Positions 36,279-45,225 of a stretch of DNA of 64,000 bases are shown one piece after another (the stretch's first letter is position 1; each line of letters starts with the position of its first letter). The notes under the pieces were generated by a model, which ran no database searches, had not been told where the DNA came from, and saw only the letters and a list, made by a program, of their open reading frames with translations. The position numbers and the translations under genes are program-made. Source of the DNA: Hymenobacter sp. UV11 (GTDB lineage Bacteria > Bacteroidota > Bacteroidia > Cytophagales > Hymenobacteraceae); contig NZ_SRII01000003.1 of assembly GCF_004684095.1 (NCBI RefSeq), forward strand, positions 496,001-560,000. Reading direction: 5' to 3'.

Positions 36279-37706
36279 TTACCGCAACTCCAGCAGCACC
36301 ACATTCTCCACATGATGCGTGTGCGGAAACATATCCACTGGCTGCACGCGGGTCACTTTATACACCTCGTCCAGCAACTCTAAATCCCGCGCCTGGGTGG
36401 CGGGGTTGCAGCTGATGTAGACAAGGCGGGGCGTGCGCAGGGCCACGAGGCGCTTCACCACGTCTTCGTGCATGCCGGCGCGGGGCGGGTCGGTGATGAT
36501 GACGTCGGGGTGGCCGTGGTGGCTGGTGAAGGCCTCGGTGAGCATGTCCTTCATGTCGCCGGCGAAGAACTCGGTGTTCCCTACCCCATTAATTTCGGAG
36601 TTGACGCGGGCATCGAGCACGGCCTGCTCCACGTACTCGACGCCAACTACGCAGCGGGCCTGGCGGGCCACGAAATTAGCAATGGTGCCCGCGCCCGTGT
36701 AGAGGTCGTACACGAGGTCGGTGGGCTTGATTTCGGCGAAGTCGCGGGCCACTTTGTAGAGGTTGTGGGCGCCGGCCGAGTTGGTTTGGTAAAACGACTT
36801 GGGGCCGATGCGGAAGCGCAGGCCTTCCATGTCTTCCTCAATGTAGGGCTTGCCTTTATAGCACACTACCTCCAGGTCGTGGAAGGTTTCGTTGCCCTTG
36901 TTATTGAGCACGTAATTGAGCGATGTAATCTGCGGAAACTTGGCGTACACCGCATCGAGCAGGGGTAGGAGAGCCTCGTCGTCGTGGTAGCACTGCAAAA
37001 TCACCATCGTTTCGCCGGTGCTCTCGGCGGTGCGGATGATGAGGTTGCGCAGAAGGCCCGTCTGCTTCACCATGTCGCCGAAAGGCAGGCGGTGCTGGCG
37101 CGCATAGTCGCGGATGAAGAGCCGAATTTCATTGCTCGGCTCGGACTGCAAGTGGCAGTGCTCCACGTCTAGTATCTTGTCGAAGCGGCCGGGCGTGTGG
37201 AAGCCCAGCACGCGGCGGTCGTAGTGCGCGGTTTCGTCCTTTATCTGCGCCTCCGTGAGCCAACCGTTGCCGCTGAAGGTGTATTCGAGCTTGTTGCGGT
37301 AGTATTTGCGCTCGGGCGAGGGCAGAATCTGGCGCACCTCAGGCAGCGCCACCTTGCCGATGCGCGTGAGCTGGTCTTCCACCTGCTGCTGCTTGTAGCT
37401 GAGCTGGGCGTCGTAGCTGATGTGCTGCCACTTGCAGCCGCCGCAGGTGCCAAAGTGCTGGCAAAATGGCTCGGTACGCAACTCCGAGCGCTTGTGAAAG
37501 TGGATGGGCGCGGCCTCCATAAACCGCTTGTGGGCCTTGGTGATGCGCAAATCCACAATGTCGCCGGGGGCTACCTGTCCCACAAACACGACGAGGTTTT
37601 CGATGCGAACCAGGCATTTGCCCTCGGCCACCATGTCCTGGATTTCGACGTGCTGAAGGGCGGCGGGCGGGATGGAATTAGCGAGCTTAGTGGCTTTACT
37701 GGGCAT
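36279..37706 (-). CDS. rlmD: 23S rRNA (uracil-5-)-methyltransferase, RlmD type
   Basis: A 475-residue TrmA/RumA-family methyltransferase for 23S rRNA. It has an N-terminal TRAM-like domain (VEGKCLVRI region), a Cys cluster for a 4Fe-4S centre (CQHFGTCGGCKWQH), the SAM-binding YDLYTGAGTIANFVA, and the catalytic loop ITDPPRAGMHEDV with SCNPAT. ATG 37706 (MPSKATKLANS) is favoured; the longer frame starts in upstream non-coding DNA. It is tail-to-tail with a low-GC gene and downstream of a large T9SS cargo gene, separated by a nested palindrome. Confidence 0.93.
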   Translation of the reverse strand: MPSKATKLANSIPPAALQHVEIQDMVAEGKCLVRIENLVVFVGQVAPGDIVDLRITKAHKRFMEAAPIHFHKRSELRTEPFCQHFGTCGGCKWQHISYDAQLSYKQQQVEDQLTRIGKVALPEVRQILPSPERKYYRNKLEYTFSGNGWLTEAQIKDETAHYDRRVLGFHTPGRFDKILDVEHCHLQSEPSNEIRLFIRDYARQHRLPFGDMVKQTGLLRNLIIRTAESTGETMVILQCYHDDEALLPLLDAVYAKFPQITSLNYVLNNKGNETFHDLEVVCYKGKPYIEEDMEGLRFRIGPKSFYQTNSAGAHNLYKVARDFAEIKPTDLVYDLYTGAGTIANFVARQARCVVGVEYVEQAVLDARVNSEINGVGNTEFFAGDMKDMLTEAFTSHHGHPDVIITDPPRAGMHEDVVKRLVALRTPRLVYISCNPATQARDLELLDEVYKVTRVQPVDMFPHTHHVENVVLLELR

Positions 37707-37755
37707 AACTTCTTTTCGGTAGGGGCGCAAAGTTACGCCGCTACCCCAACGGGCT

Positions 37756-37919
37756 GTCTGAACCGCGGATTTATCGGATTCATCGGATTCGTCGGATTTT
37801 GTGGACGATTAGCCTTACTGCCCTCCGATATAGCAAACAAAAAGCCGCTTTGCTGAGCGGCTTTTTTGCGAGTGGTCGTCCACAAAATCCGACGAATCCG
37901 ACAAATCCGCGGTTCAGAC
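37756..37919. repeat. Nested long palindrome with 9-bp repeat unit
   Basis: Left arm 37756-37806 and right arm 37878-37919 are complements except that the left carries one extra 9-nt unit (ATCGGATTC). The loop holds a complete second hairpin with T run (37839-37867). The right arm ends on the first base of the stop of the downstream T9SS gene. Confidence 0.88.
37839..37867 (-). terminator. Terminator hairpin in palindrome loop
   Basis: AAAAAGCCGCT and AGCGGCTTTTTT form a perfect stem over a short loop, with A and T runs usable in both directions. It would end transcription of the large cargo gene before rlmD. Confidence 0.8.
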
Positions 37920-40900
37920 TACTTCACTACCTCCACCCAGCCTTTGGTGCTGGTGCCATCAGCCAGCTTGAAGAGGTAATAATAAACGCCCGCCACCAGG
38001 CTGGGGTTGCTACCCCAGGCATTGGTGGTGTTGTTGTAGTTGGAGGTGGCATATATCTCGCGGCCCCAGCGGTTGAAAACCGTGAGCGAGTTACCGGGGT
38101 ACAGCGTCACGTTGTCGATGATAAGCAGGTCGTTCTGGCCGTCGCCGTTGGGCGTGATGATGTTGTAGAAAGCCGTTTTATTGGCAAAGCCAACGCAGGA
38201 AGTGTTGGAGTTCGACTCGCGCAGCGTCGCCTCATTGGAGAAAGCCACCACGCGGAAGCACTGGTTAAAGCCCGTGCTGCTGGCCACTACCGTATTGCCC
38301 ACGTCAATTTGCCGGGCACTAGCGGGCAGGGTCGTCTGCAGGTTATAGCCCGCGTTGTCATTCTGCTGGTACACGCGGTAGCCCGCCACCGTAAAGCCCT
38401 GGTAGGCCGTCCAGGTCAGGTGCGTCGAGCCCTGGTTGCGGCCACCGGGGCCGGGCATGGCCACCGCCTTCAGCAGTACCGTGGTGGCCGACACGGGCGC
38501 CGTAAACACATCGCCGCAGCCGTTAGTAAGGGTCAGGCTGTACTCGTAGGCCGTTTGGGCGGCGGTGGCGGTAGCATCGACGTAGGTGGTGGCTGTGGCC
38601 GCCACCGTGCCCACCTGCGCGAAGGCGCCGGTGCTGCCCGCGTCGCGGCGCAGCACGCGCACCGGGTTGGGAGTAGTGCCGGGGTTGGCCACGCTGAAGG
38701 TGAGGGTCACTTTCGAGTTATCAGTCGGCACCACCGAAGCCAGCGTGAGCTGCGGCGCCTGGGCATTGTCTGGCATTATCGTGATGGCCACCGGCGTGCC
38801 GGCGCAGCCATACTGCGAGGTTTCGGTCACGCTCACCGTGGCACTGGTGGTAGTGCCGGCCGCAAAGCCCACCGTGATAGTAGCCGTGCCCTGGCCGCTG
38901 GTGAGGGTGCCGCCCGTCACGGCCCATTGGTAGGTCGAGGAGGGGGTAGGGTTGGCCACCGTGTAGGTGAGGCTGAGCGTAGATGGGCACCCAAAGCGCG
39001 GCCCGCTGATGGTGAGCGCGCCCGGCCGCGGGTCCACGATAAACGTGCGGGTGTACAGAATGCCCACGCAGCCGCCGGCGTTGGTTTCGCGGGCAGTGAG
39101 GGTGTAGGTGCCCACCGCCGTGCTGGCCGCAATGCTCACCGTGCCATTTGTATTGGCGATGGTAGTGCCATTGAGCTGAAACACGTAGGTCGAGCCCGCC
39201 GCGCCGGGTAGGGAATAGGTTTGCGCCCCGCTATTCACGCAGAAGCGAGCCGGCCCCAGAATGGCCAGGTTGGCGGCCGGCGAAGGCTTTACCGTGATGT
39301 AGAGCGTGTCGCTCACGCCGCGGCAGATGCCGCCGGTTGGGTTGCTGGTTTCCGTTACTACCAGCTTAGCCAGGCCCGCCTGGGTGAAGGTAATGCTGGT
39401 CGTGTTCAGTGTATTAACCAACGTGCCCCGAGCCGAGCCAAATAGCTGCCACGCATACGACGAGCCGTTGGTCAGGGCGGTTTGGTAGGGGTAGGGGCCG
39501 TCGGCCTGGCACACGCTGGTGGGGCCGGTGGGCCGGGCCGTTTGCAGCACCGGGTTGATGCGCACGGGCAGCGTGAAGACCTGCGAAGGGCAGCCCTGCA
39601 CGTTGGTCGCATACGCGCTCACCGCGCCCGCGCCGGCCGGCCCCCAGTTCACGGTAATGGCCGCCGTGCCCTGGCCGCTGGCAATGGTGCCGCCCGTCAC
39701 GGCCCATTGGTACGCCGTGCTGCCCGGCTTTTCAATGGCATACGCCACGCCCGTAATAGTGGGGCACACCGATTGCGGCCCCACCACAGCATCGGCGGCC
39801 GGCAGGGGCAGCACCGTCACGGTGGCTTGCCCTACCCCCGCGCAGCCGCCGGTAGTGACGGTACTCGTAATGGTGTAAGTCGTTGTCTGGGTGGGCGTCA
39901 CGGTGAAGGGGCCGGGGCCGGTCTGGGTAGCGCCGCCGCCCGTGAGCACAAACGGCCCGGTGCCGCCCGCCACGGTGAGCGTAGTGCTACCCCCCTGGCA
40001 CACGCTCAACGTGCCGGTCACGGCCAGCGCGCCCGCCGGCGCCACCGACACCGTCTGCGATACCGAGTCGGTGAGGCAGCCGTAGCTCGATACGCCGCGG
40101 GCCACCACTAGGCCGGTGCCGGTGGTAGTCCAGCGCACCTGCACGGGGTTGCTGGTGCGGCCATTCACGAAGGTGCCGCCCACCACGCGCCAACTGATGC
40201 CGGGGGCCGTGCCGCCGCTGGCCGTGTAGGTACTTATCGTATTCACCGCACACACCAGGGCGTCGCCGGCCACGGCCGTCGGGCCCGTGGGCTTGGTCAC
40301 GGTGATGCGAATAACGTCGGCCACGGTTTTGCCGCCGCAGCCAACGTCCTTCACCGTTAGGGCAATATCGTAGGGGGTAGGGCGGGCGTCGGCGCAGGCC
40401 GAGTTATACACGAAAGTGCCCGTGACGCTGCCCGTGCCGCTGGCCGAGGCAGTGCCCGTGAGGCCACCTGAGGCCACGCTGCCGGGGCTGTTATTAAAGG
40501 TGGCCGCGAAGCCGCCCGGCCCGTCGAGCAGCGCACTATTCAGGGTCATCACCAAGGGGTGGCCGTCGGCCTGGGTCGCCGTAATCGGGATACTTAGCAC
40601 TTGCCCCGCCTCGATGGTGTAGCTGCGCGGCGTAACCACCGCCGAGGGCAGCACCGGCGCCTTGGTGGTGGGGCACTGCGCCACAATGAGCTGCAAATCG
40701 CGCCGGGTGGTGCCCACCAGCACCTCGCGCCCGTTGATGGTGCGGTACTCACTCACATCTACCGCCACCACGTACTTGCCCTGGGTCGCGGCGCCATACT
40801 TAGCAATGCCCGTTGAGGCATTCAGCATAGCAAAATTGCCGGGCCCCGTGCCAAATGGCGCGGCCGTCGAGTAGCCGTTGTAGTAGGTAATGGCGTTGGG

Positions 40901-41641
40901 CAGCGGCGGGAAAATCGTGGGTAGGTTGGCTCCCGACGACGCGAACGTGCCAAACGGCGAGCCGAACGAGTATACTAGCCGGTCGCCGTCGGCATCTACC
41001 GCGTTATTCAGCGAAATAGTGGTATCGCTCTGGCACACAATGGCTACTGCCGTGTCCGAAAACACCGGCGAACGGTTGGGGCGCAGGGCCGGGGCCATCG
41101 TTGTGTACAGCGTCAGCGGCTGGTTGTTGCCCGAGGTGTTGAGGTTGGTCACGTCCACGTTGCGGGCGCTGCGCGTGAACACGGCGTAGTAGCCATCGAG
41201 CGTGGCCGGCAGGTTTACTACCCCCACAAACTTCTGCAGGCGAAAAGGTTGCGCCGGCCCGCTCACGGCGCAGCCCGCTGGCACCTTAGGCTGCAACACC
41301 GCCGAAATAGTGTAGTTGGTAATATCCATCGAGCCCCCACTTACCGAGGTGCCCGAGCCCGCCAGCACGTTGGTGCCCTGCACTAGCTGAATTTTGGCCC
41401 CCGTGCTCGGGTTATAAATGCCTACTACCGCATTGGTATTGGGTTGGGCCGCGCCGGCGTTCGAGTTGTTATAAATCGTGACCGTAATCTCGTAGCGCAC
41501 GGGCGCCGCCGCCGGGCCGTTGGCGTCGAGGTAGCGGTAAGTCATTTCCCCGCCCAGCAGGTGGGTGGCCCGGGCCGGGCCAGCCGCCAGCACCAGCAGA
41601 AATAGCAGCAGCGGCCAGCGGCGGAGTAAAAGTGCAAGCAT
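37919..41641 (-). CDS. Large T9SS cargo protein with PKD-like repeats and CHU_C (type B) sorting domain
   Basis: A 1240-residue secreted protein: signal peptide (LLLFLLVLAAGPARATHLLG), an N-terminal THLLGGEMTYRYLD region, then several Ig/PKD-like repeats (motif STYQWAVTGGTLTSGQGTAT seen several times), and a C-terminal gliding-motility-type CHU_C domain (ITPNGDGQNDLLIIDNV, FNRWGREIY, GVYYYLFKL). The CHU_C domain is the type B signal for type IX export and cell-surface attachment or release. Likely an adhesin or surface matrix protein. Cys are few and repeats vary, which fits a long stalk. Confidence 0.9.
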   Translation of the reverse strand: MLALLLRRWPLLLFLLVLAAGPARATHLLGGEMTYRYLDANGPAAAPVRYEITVTIYNNSNAGAAQPNTNAVVGIYNPSTGAKIQLVQGTNVLAGSGTSVSGGSMDITNYTISAVLQPKVPAGCAVSGPAQPFRLQKFVGVVNLPATLDGYYAVFTRSARNVDVTNLNTSGNNQPLTLYTTMAPALRPNRSPVFSDTAVAIVCQSDTTISLNNAVDADGDRLVYSFGSPFGTFASSGANLPTIFPPLPNAITYYNGYSTAAPFGTGPGNFAMLNASTGIAKYGAATQGKYVVAVDVSEYRTINGREVLVGTTRRDLQLIVAQCPTTKAPVLPSAVVTPRSYTIEAGQVLSIPITATQADGHPLVMTLNSALLDGPGGFAATFNNSPGSVASGGLTGTASASGTGSVTGTFVYNSACADARPTPYDIALTVKDVGCGGKTVADVIRITVTKPTGPTAVAGDALVCAVNTISTYTASGGTAPGISWRVVGGTFVNGRTSNPVQVRWTTTGTGLVVARGVSSYGCLTDSVSQTVSVAPAGALAVTGTLSVCQGGSTTLTVAGGTGPFVLTGGGATQTGPGPFTVTPTQTTTYTITSTVTTGGCAGVGQATVTVLPLPAADAVVGPQSVCPTITGVAYAIEKPGSTAYQWAVTGGTIASGQGTAAITVNWGPAGAGAVSAYATNVQGCPSQVFTLPVRINPVLQTARPTGPTSVCQADGPYPYQTALTNGSSYAWQLFGSARGTLVNTLNTTSITFTQAGLAKLVVTETSNPTGGICRGVSDTLYITVKPSPAANLAILGPARFCVNSGAQTYSLPGAAGSTYVFQLNGTTIANTNGTVSIAASTAVGTYTLTARETNAGGCVGILYTRTFIVDPRPGALTISGPRFGCPSTLSLTYTVANPTPSSTYQWAVTGGTLTSGQGTATITVGFAAGTTTSATVSVTETSQYGCAGTPVAITIMPDNAQAPQLTLASVVPTDNSKVTLTFSVANPGTTPNPVRVLRRDAGSTGAFAQVGTVAATATTYVDATATAAQTAYEYSLTLTNGCGDVFTAPVSATTVLLKAVAMPGPGGRNQGSTHLTWTAYQGFTVAGYRVYQQNDNAGYNLQTTLPASARQIDVGNTVVASSTGFNQCFRVVAFSNEATLRESNSNTSCVGFANKTAFYNIITPNGDGQNDLLIIDNVTLYPGNSLTVFNRWGREIYATSNYNNTTNAWGSNPSLVAGVYYYLFKLADGTSTKGWVEVVK

Positions 41642-41650
41642 ACAAAAAAT

Positions 41651-41745
41651 GTAGGGTAAGCTTTAGCTTGCCGCGGTAAGCACCAAGCGAGCTAATTGGT
41701 AATACAGATAAAAATCGGGCAGCGGCCGGCTAAAGCTCACCCTAC
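41651..41745. repeat. Imperfect copy of the TAGGGTAAGCTTTAGC palindrome
   Basis: Arms 41651-41674 and 41722-41745 pair with three mismatches. It is the second copy of the 12781-12864 element. The right arm contains the TAG stop (41742-41744) of the next cargo gene, and the left arm starts 10 nt upstream of the start of the large cargo gene. Confidence 0.8.
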
Positions 41746-44021
41746 TGCCGCACCACGCGCCGCAGCGCAGACTGCCCCGCGGCATTGGTAAAGCGCAGCA
41801 GGTACAGGCCGGGGGGTAGGGCGCTCAGGTCGAGCGTGGCGGGGGCGGTGGTGCTGAGGCGCCGCTGCTGGGCCAGCAGGCGGGCACCCAGGGGGCTCAG
41901 CACTTCGAGGTCGTAGAGGCCGCTGGCGGCGGCTTCGCTCACCTGCACGTGCAGGCTGCCGTCGGGGGTAGGGTTGGGGCTCACCGTGAGGGCAGGCAGG
42001 GCCAGCGCCTCGCGGGCGGCCAGCGGCTGGGCGGCGTTCACGGGGTAGTCTTCCACCTCGCCCTCGCCCTGGTTGGTGGCGCAGGCGTTGGCTGTGTTGT
42101 TGTTGATATTCACTGCGATGCGCATGCGGGTGCTGCCTACGGTGCCGGGCAGCGTCACGGCCACGGAGTTGGTAGCCCCGCTCACCAACATATTGTACAC
42201 CAACTCGCCGCCTGCGCCGGTGGTGTTCGAAAATACCCCGTCGCGGTTGTAGTCAATCCAGATAATAACGCGGTGAGTATACGCCTGGTTGGTCGTGACG
42301 GCAATAGTCTGAGTAGCGCCCGCCACCAGGGGCACGCTCTGGCTGGCGTAAAAAGTATAGCCGCCCGTCGAGTTCACCGAGGTATTGCTGAACGCCGCCC
42401 CGCTGGTGGCCGCGCTCACGTCCACGCCGGTAATCCAGAGCGAGCTGGCCGACGCCGCGTAGCCCCCGCTGGAGGCGCAGTACGTGAGGCAGGGCACCTG
42501 TATCAGCAGGGGGGTAGGGCTGGTGGCGGTAGTGCCGCCGTTGGCGTTGCTGGCCGTAAGCGTCACAGTGTAGTAGCCGGCGGTGGCAAAGGCAATTTGC
42601 GGGCTTTGCGAAGCGGCCGAGGTGCCTCCCACAAACGTTACGCCCGTGTTTGGGCTCACCGACCAGGTCCACGCCGTGGGCGAGTCGGTGGTCTGGTCCG
42701 TAAAGGTGAACGTGTTGGCTGGGCTGGTGCACACGCCCGCCACGTAGGTCGAGGTGAAGGCCGCCGTGGGTGGGCTAGTGTTCGGAACGGCCGTCACGGT
42801 GTAGTCTTCCACCTGGCCCAGGGCGGGCGCCACGCAGGGCTGGGGGTTGGTGCCTACCCCATCGGCCACCAGGCGCAGGCGCAGCGGCTGGTTGAGCACG
42901 GCCGTAGCGGGCAGCGTCAGGCTCAGGCTGGGGCTGGCCGTGTTCAGGGCCTCGGCTACCTTTTCGCTGGCGCTAAAAATGCCATCGTTGTTGAGGTCGA
43001 GCCAGGCGCGGGTATCGTGGGCATTGGTGCCGCCGGTGGTGAGCACGAGGGTGTACCGCTTGCCCACCATCAGGCTGGTGCGCTGCGGGCAGGTAAAGTC
43101 CTGGTAGCCCGCGCTGCCGTCGGCCGAGGTATTGTCAATGGTATTGAGCCGCACCCGCGTGAGGCCGTAGTTGCAGCAGTTGGCGGTGGCCGCCAGGCCT
43201 GCGCAGCCGGCCGCTACTGGCACGCTGCTATTGTAGGTGATGGCAGTGGCGGCGCTGGTGGTGCTGCCTATCGCGTTGGTAGCCGTGAGGGTTACCTGGT
43301 AGGTGCCGGTGCCGGCGTAGGTGTGCGCCGGGTTTTGCGCGGTGCTGGTGGTGCCATCGCCAAAATCCCAGCGCCAGCTGGTGGGCGCGCCGGTGCTTTG
43401 GTCCGTGAACTGCACCGCCCCCGCGCACACGGTAGTGGCACTGGCCGCAAAGGCCGCCGTGGGCCGGCTGGTGTTGGCCACCAGCGTCACGGCGTAGTCC
43501 TCATCCTGCGAATATTGGGGGGTAGCGCAGGCCGTAGGCGGCGCAATATCGGCAAAGTCGGCGGCCACGCGCAGGCGTAGCGGCCGGCCCGTTACGGCCG
43601 TGGCCGGCGGCGTGATGGTGCCCGTGTGCAGCTTCTTGTTGTCGGAGGTAAACGCCAGCTCGTCGGCCGCGAACACACCGTCATTATTGTAGTCAATCCA
43701 GACCCGCACGTTCTCGTTGGCCAGTGTGCCGTTGGTGACGCTGATGGGGGTAGGAGTGCTCACCGTGAGGCTGGTACTCACGGCCCCGCTGGTAGCGCAG
43801 CTAAAGTCTTTGTAGCCTTCGGTATAGTTGCCGCTGGTAGTATTAATGCTGCCCAGCGTCACGTTAAAAATGCCCATATTGTAGGCCGAGGCCAGCGAGC
43901 TGCTAGCCTTGCCGGGCGTGCAGGAGGCGGCAATCGGGCACTGCGCCTGGCTCAGGGCCGGCGCGAGCAATAAGCTGAAGCTGGCCAGTTTGGTAACCCA
44001 CGAACGTAGAGGTAGAAGCAT
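41742..44021 (-). CDS. T9SS cargo protein with GEVED and PKD domains, type A sorting tail
   Basis: A 759-residue secreted protein. After a signal peptide (LASFSLLLAPALSQAQ) come three GEVED-type beta domains, each with VWIDYNNDGVF-like and QDEDYAVT or EVEDYPVN blocks, alternating with two PKD-like domains (WRWDFGDGTTSTAQNPAHTY). The C-terminal tail (LTVSPNPTPDGSLHVQVSE, PPGLYLLRFTNAAGQSALRR) is the Por/type A T9SS sorting signal. Starting at ATG 44021 fits the signal peptide. It is likely a cell-surface or secreted adhesion protein working beside the larger cargo protein. It lies upstream of it on the same strand, with a palindrome between. Confidence 0.9.
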   Translation of the reverse strand: MLLPLRSWVTKLASFSLLLAPALSQAQCPIAASCTPGKASSSLASAYNMGIFNVTLGSINTTSGNYTEGYKDFSCATSGAVSTSLTVSTPTPISVTNGTLANENVRVWIDYNNDGVFAADELAFTSDNKKLHTGTITPPATAVTGRPLRLRVAADFADIAPPTACATPQYSQDEDYAVTLVANTSRPTAAFAASATTVCAGAVQFTDQSTGAPTSWRWDFGDGTTSTAQNPAHTYAGTGTYQVTLTATNAIGSTTSAATAITYNSSVPVAAGCAGLAATANCCNYGLTRVRLNTIDNTSADGSAGYQDFTCPQRTSLMVGKRYTLVLTTGGTNAHDTRAWLDLNNDGIFSASEKVAEALNTASPSLSLTLPATAVLNQPLRLRLVADGVGTNPQPCVAPALGQVEDYTVTAVPNTSPPTAAFTSTYVAGVCTSPANTFTFTDQTTDSPTAWTWSVSPNTGVTFVGGTSAASQSPQIAFATAGYYTVTLTASNANGGTTATSPTPLLIQVPCLTYCASSGGYAASASSLWITGVDVSAATSGAAFSNTSVNSTGGYTFYASQSVPLVAGATQTIAVTTNQAYTHRVIIWIDYNRDGVFSNTTGAGGELVYNMLVSGATNSVAVTLPGTVGSTRMRIAVNINNNTANACATNQGEGEVEDYPVNAAQPLAAREALALPALTVSPNPTPDGSLHVQVSEAAASGLYDLEVLSPLGARLLAQQRRLSTTAPATLDLSALPPGLYLLRFTNAAGQSALRRVVRQ

Positions 44022-44231
44022 GCGGTAGGGAGAGGCGGGAAAAGACGGTAGCAAGCAGACCCCGGTAAAGTGCAGCCCACTCTTGGTTAGGCTCTAAAGG
44101 TAAAGACAAAGCAAGCGCTTCAACTGTCACTTTTACATGAAAATCGACTAATCCGGCACGCTGCCGGAAATTTGCCGGCCTGGCATCGCCGGGCCGGAAC
44201 ACCGCCGTAGGTTTGCGGCCCGGTTTCGGGC

Positions 44232-44300
44232 TTTTTGGTTCCTGGATGTTGTTCAACCAACGAACCAGGAACCCGGAACTAGCAACCAGGAACCTAAAAA
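44232..44300. repeat. Imperfect inverted repeat with CCAGGAACC motif
   Basis: TTTTTGGTTCCTGG (44232-44245) faces CCAGGAACCTAAAAA (44286-44300), with a further GAACCAGGAACCC between them. It is the same word family as at 8645-8729 and ends 7 nt before the SDR start codon. The 286-bp gap to the T9SS gene holds no supported gene. Confidence 0.65.
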
Positions 44301-44307
44301 TAAAGCC

Positions 44308-45108
44308 ATGAAAAACAGCGTAGTTCTTATCACCGGCGGCACCTCGGGCATTGGCCGGGCGTGTGCTTTGGAGTTTGGCCGGGCGGGCGCCCGCGTCGTT
44401 ATCACGGGCCGCGATGCCGCCAAGCTGGCCGCCACCGCCGCCGAGCTGGCCGCCGCCGGCATCGAGCACCGCACCGTGCAGGGCGACGTCGGCATTCTGG
44501 CCGATGCCGACCGCGCCGTGGCCGATACCGTGGCCGCCTTCGGCCGCCTCGACGTGCTCCTCAACAACGCCGGCCTCAGCATGCGCGCCAAGTTTACCGA
44601 TGTCGATGTGAAGGTCATCGAGCAGCTCATGCAAACCAATTTTTTCGGCACCGTGTACGTCACCAAGGCCGCCCTACCCCACCTGCTGGCCAGCAAGGGC
44701 ACGGTAGTGGGCATGAGTAGCATCGCGGGCTTCCGGGGGCTGCCGGGCCGCACCGGCTACTCGGCCTCCAAGTTTGCCATGAACGGCTTTCTCGAAGCCC
44801 TGCGCACCGAGCTGCTGCCCGAAGGCGTGAACGTGCTCACGGCCGCGCCCGGCTTCACGGCCTCCAACATCCGCCACACCGCCCTGCTCGCCAACGGCCA
44901 AACCCAGAACGATACGCCCCGCAACGAGGGCAAAATGATGACCAGCGAGGAGGTAGCCCAGCACCTGCGCCGGGCCGTGGAAGGGCGCCGCCGCAGCCTC
45001 GTGCTCACCGGCGAAGGAAAATTGGTGGTTTTTCTCAACAAGTGGCTACCGGGCCTGATGGACAAGATGGTACTAAATAATTTCCGCAAGGAAGAAGGCG
45101 ATTTATAG
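44308..45108 (+). CDS. Short-chain dehydrogenase/reductase
   Basis: A 266-residue classical SDR: TGGTSGIGRA (NAD(P)-binding), NNAGLS, catalytic Ser in GMSSIAG and YSASKFAMNGF with the Tyr-x3-Lys pair. The C-terminal segment (VVFLNKWLPGLMDKMVLNNF) is hydrophobic and may associate with membrane. It oxidises or reduces an unknown alcohol/ketone in the cytosol; substrates cannot be predicted from sequence. ATG 44308 gives the normal N-terminus. A terminator follows. Confidence 0.9.
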   Translation: MKNSVVLITGGTSGIGRACALEFGRAGARVVITGRDAAKLAATAAELAAAGIEHRTVQGDVGILADADRAVADTVAAFGRLDVLLNNAGLSMRAKFTDVDVKVIEQLMQTNFFGTVYVTKAALPHLLASKGTVVGMSSIAGFRGLPGRTGYSASKFAMNGFLEALRTELLPEGVNVLTAAPGFTASNIRHTALLANGQTQNDTPRNEGKMMTSEEVAQHLRRAVEGRRRSLVLTGEGKLVVFLNKWLPGLMDKMVLNNFRKEEGDL

Positions 45109-45160
45109 CCTTGGCGACTGTGTGGCTCACGCAGTATTCATCTGGTGAACGGGTGCTTTG

Positions 45161-45204
45161 CCGGTTCTTTTCGCCTTTTTCAGGCGCGAGGAGCCGGTTT
45201 TTTG
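45161..45204 (+). terminator. Rho-independent terminator
   Basis: CCGGTTC...CGCCT pairs with AGGCG...GAGCCGG (one G-T pair) and a T run follows, 50 nt after the SDR stop. Confidence 0.65.
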
Positions 45205-45225
45205 CCTTATTAGTTACCCGTTTAG

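Noticed and set aside
37799..39211. 470-residue plus-strand frame over the CHU_C gene
   Set aside because: Low-complexity Arg/His/Gly translation, antisense to a well-supported protein, starting inside a palindrome.
41949..43580. 543-residue open frame on the plus strand across the T9SS gene
   Set aside because: It is antisense to a gene with clear GEVED/PKD domains; its translation is His/Gly/Arg-rich without domains, a result of GC-rich codon use.
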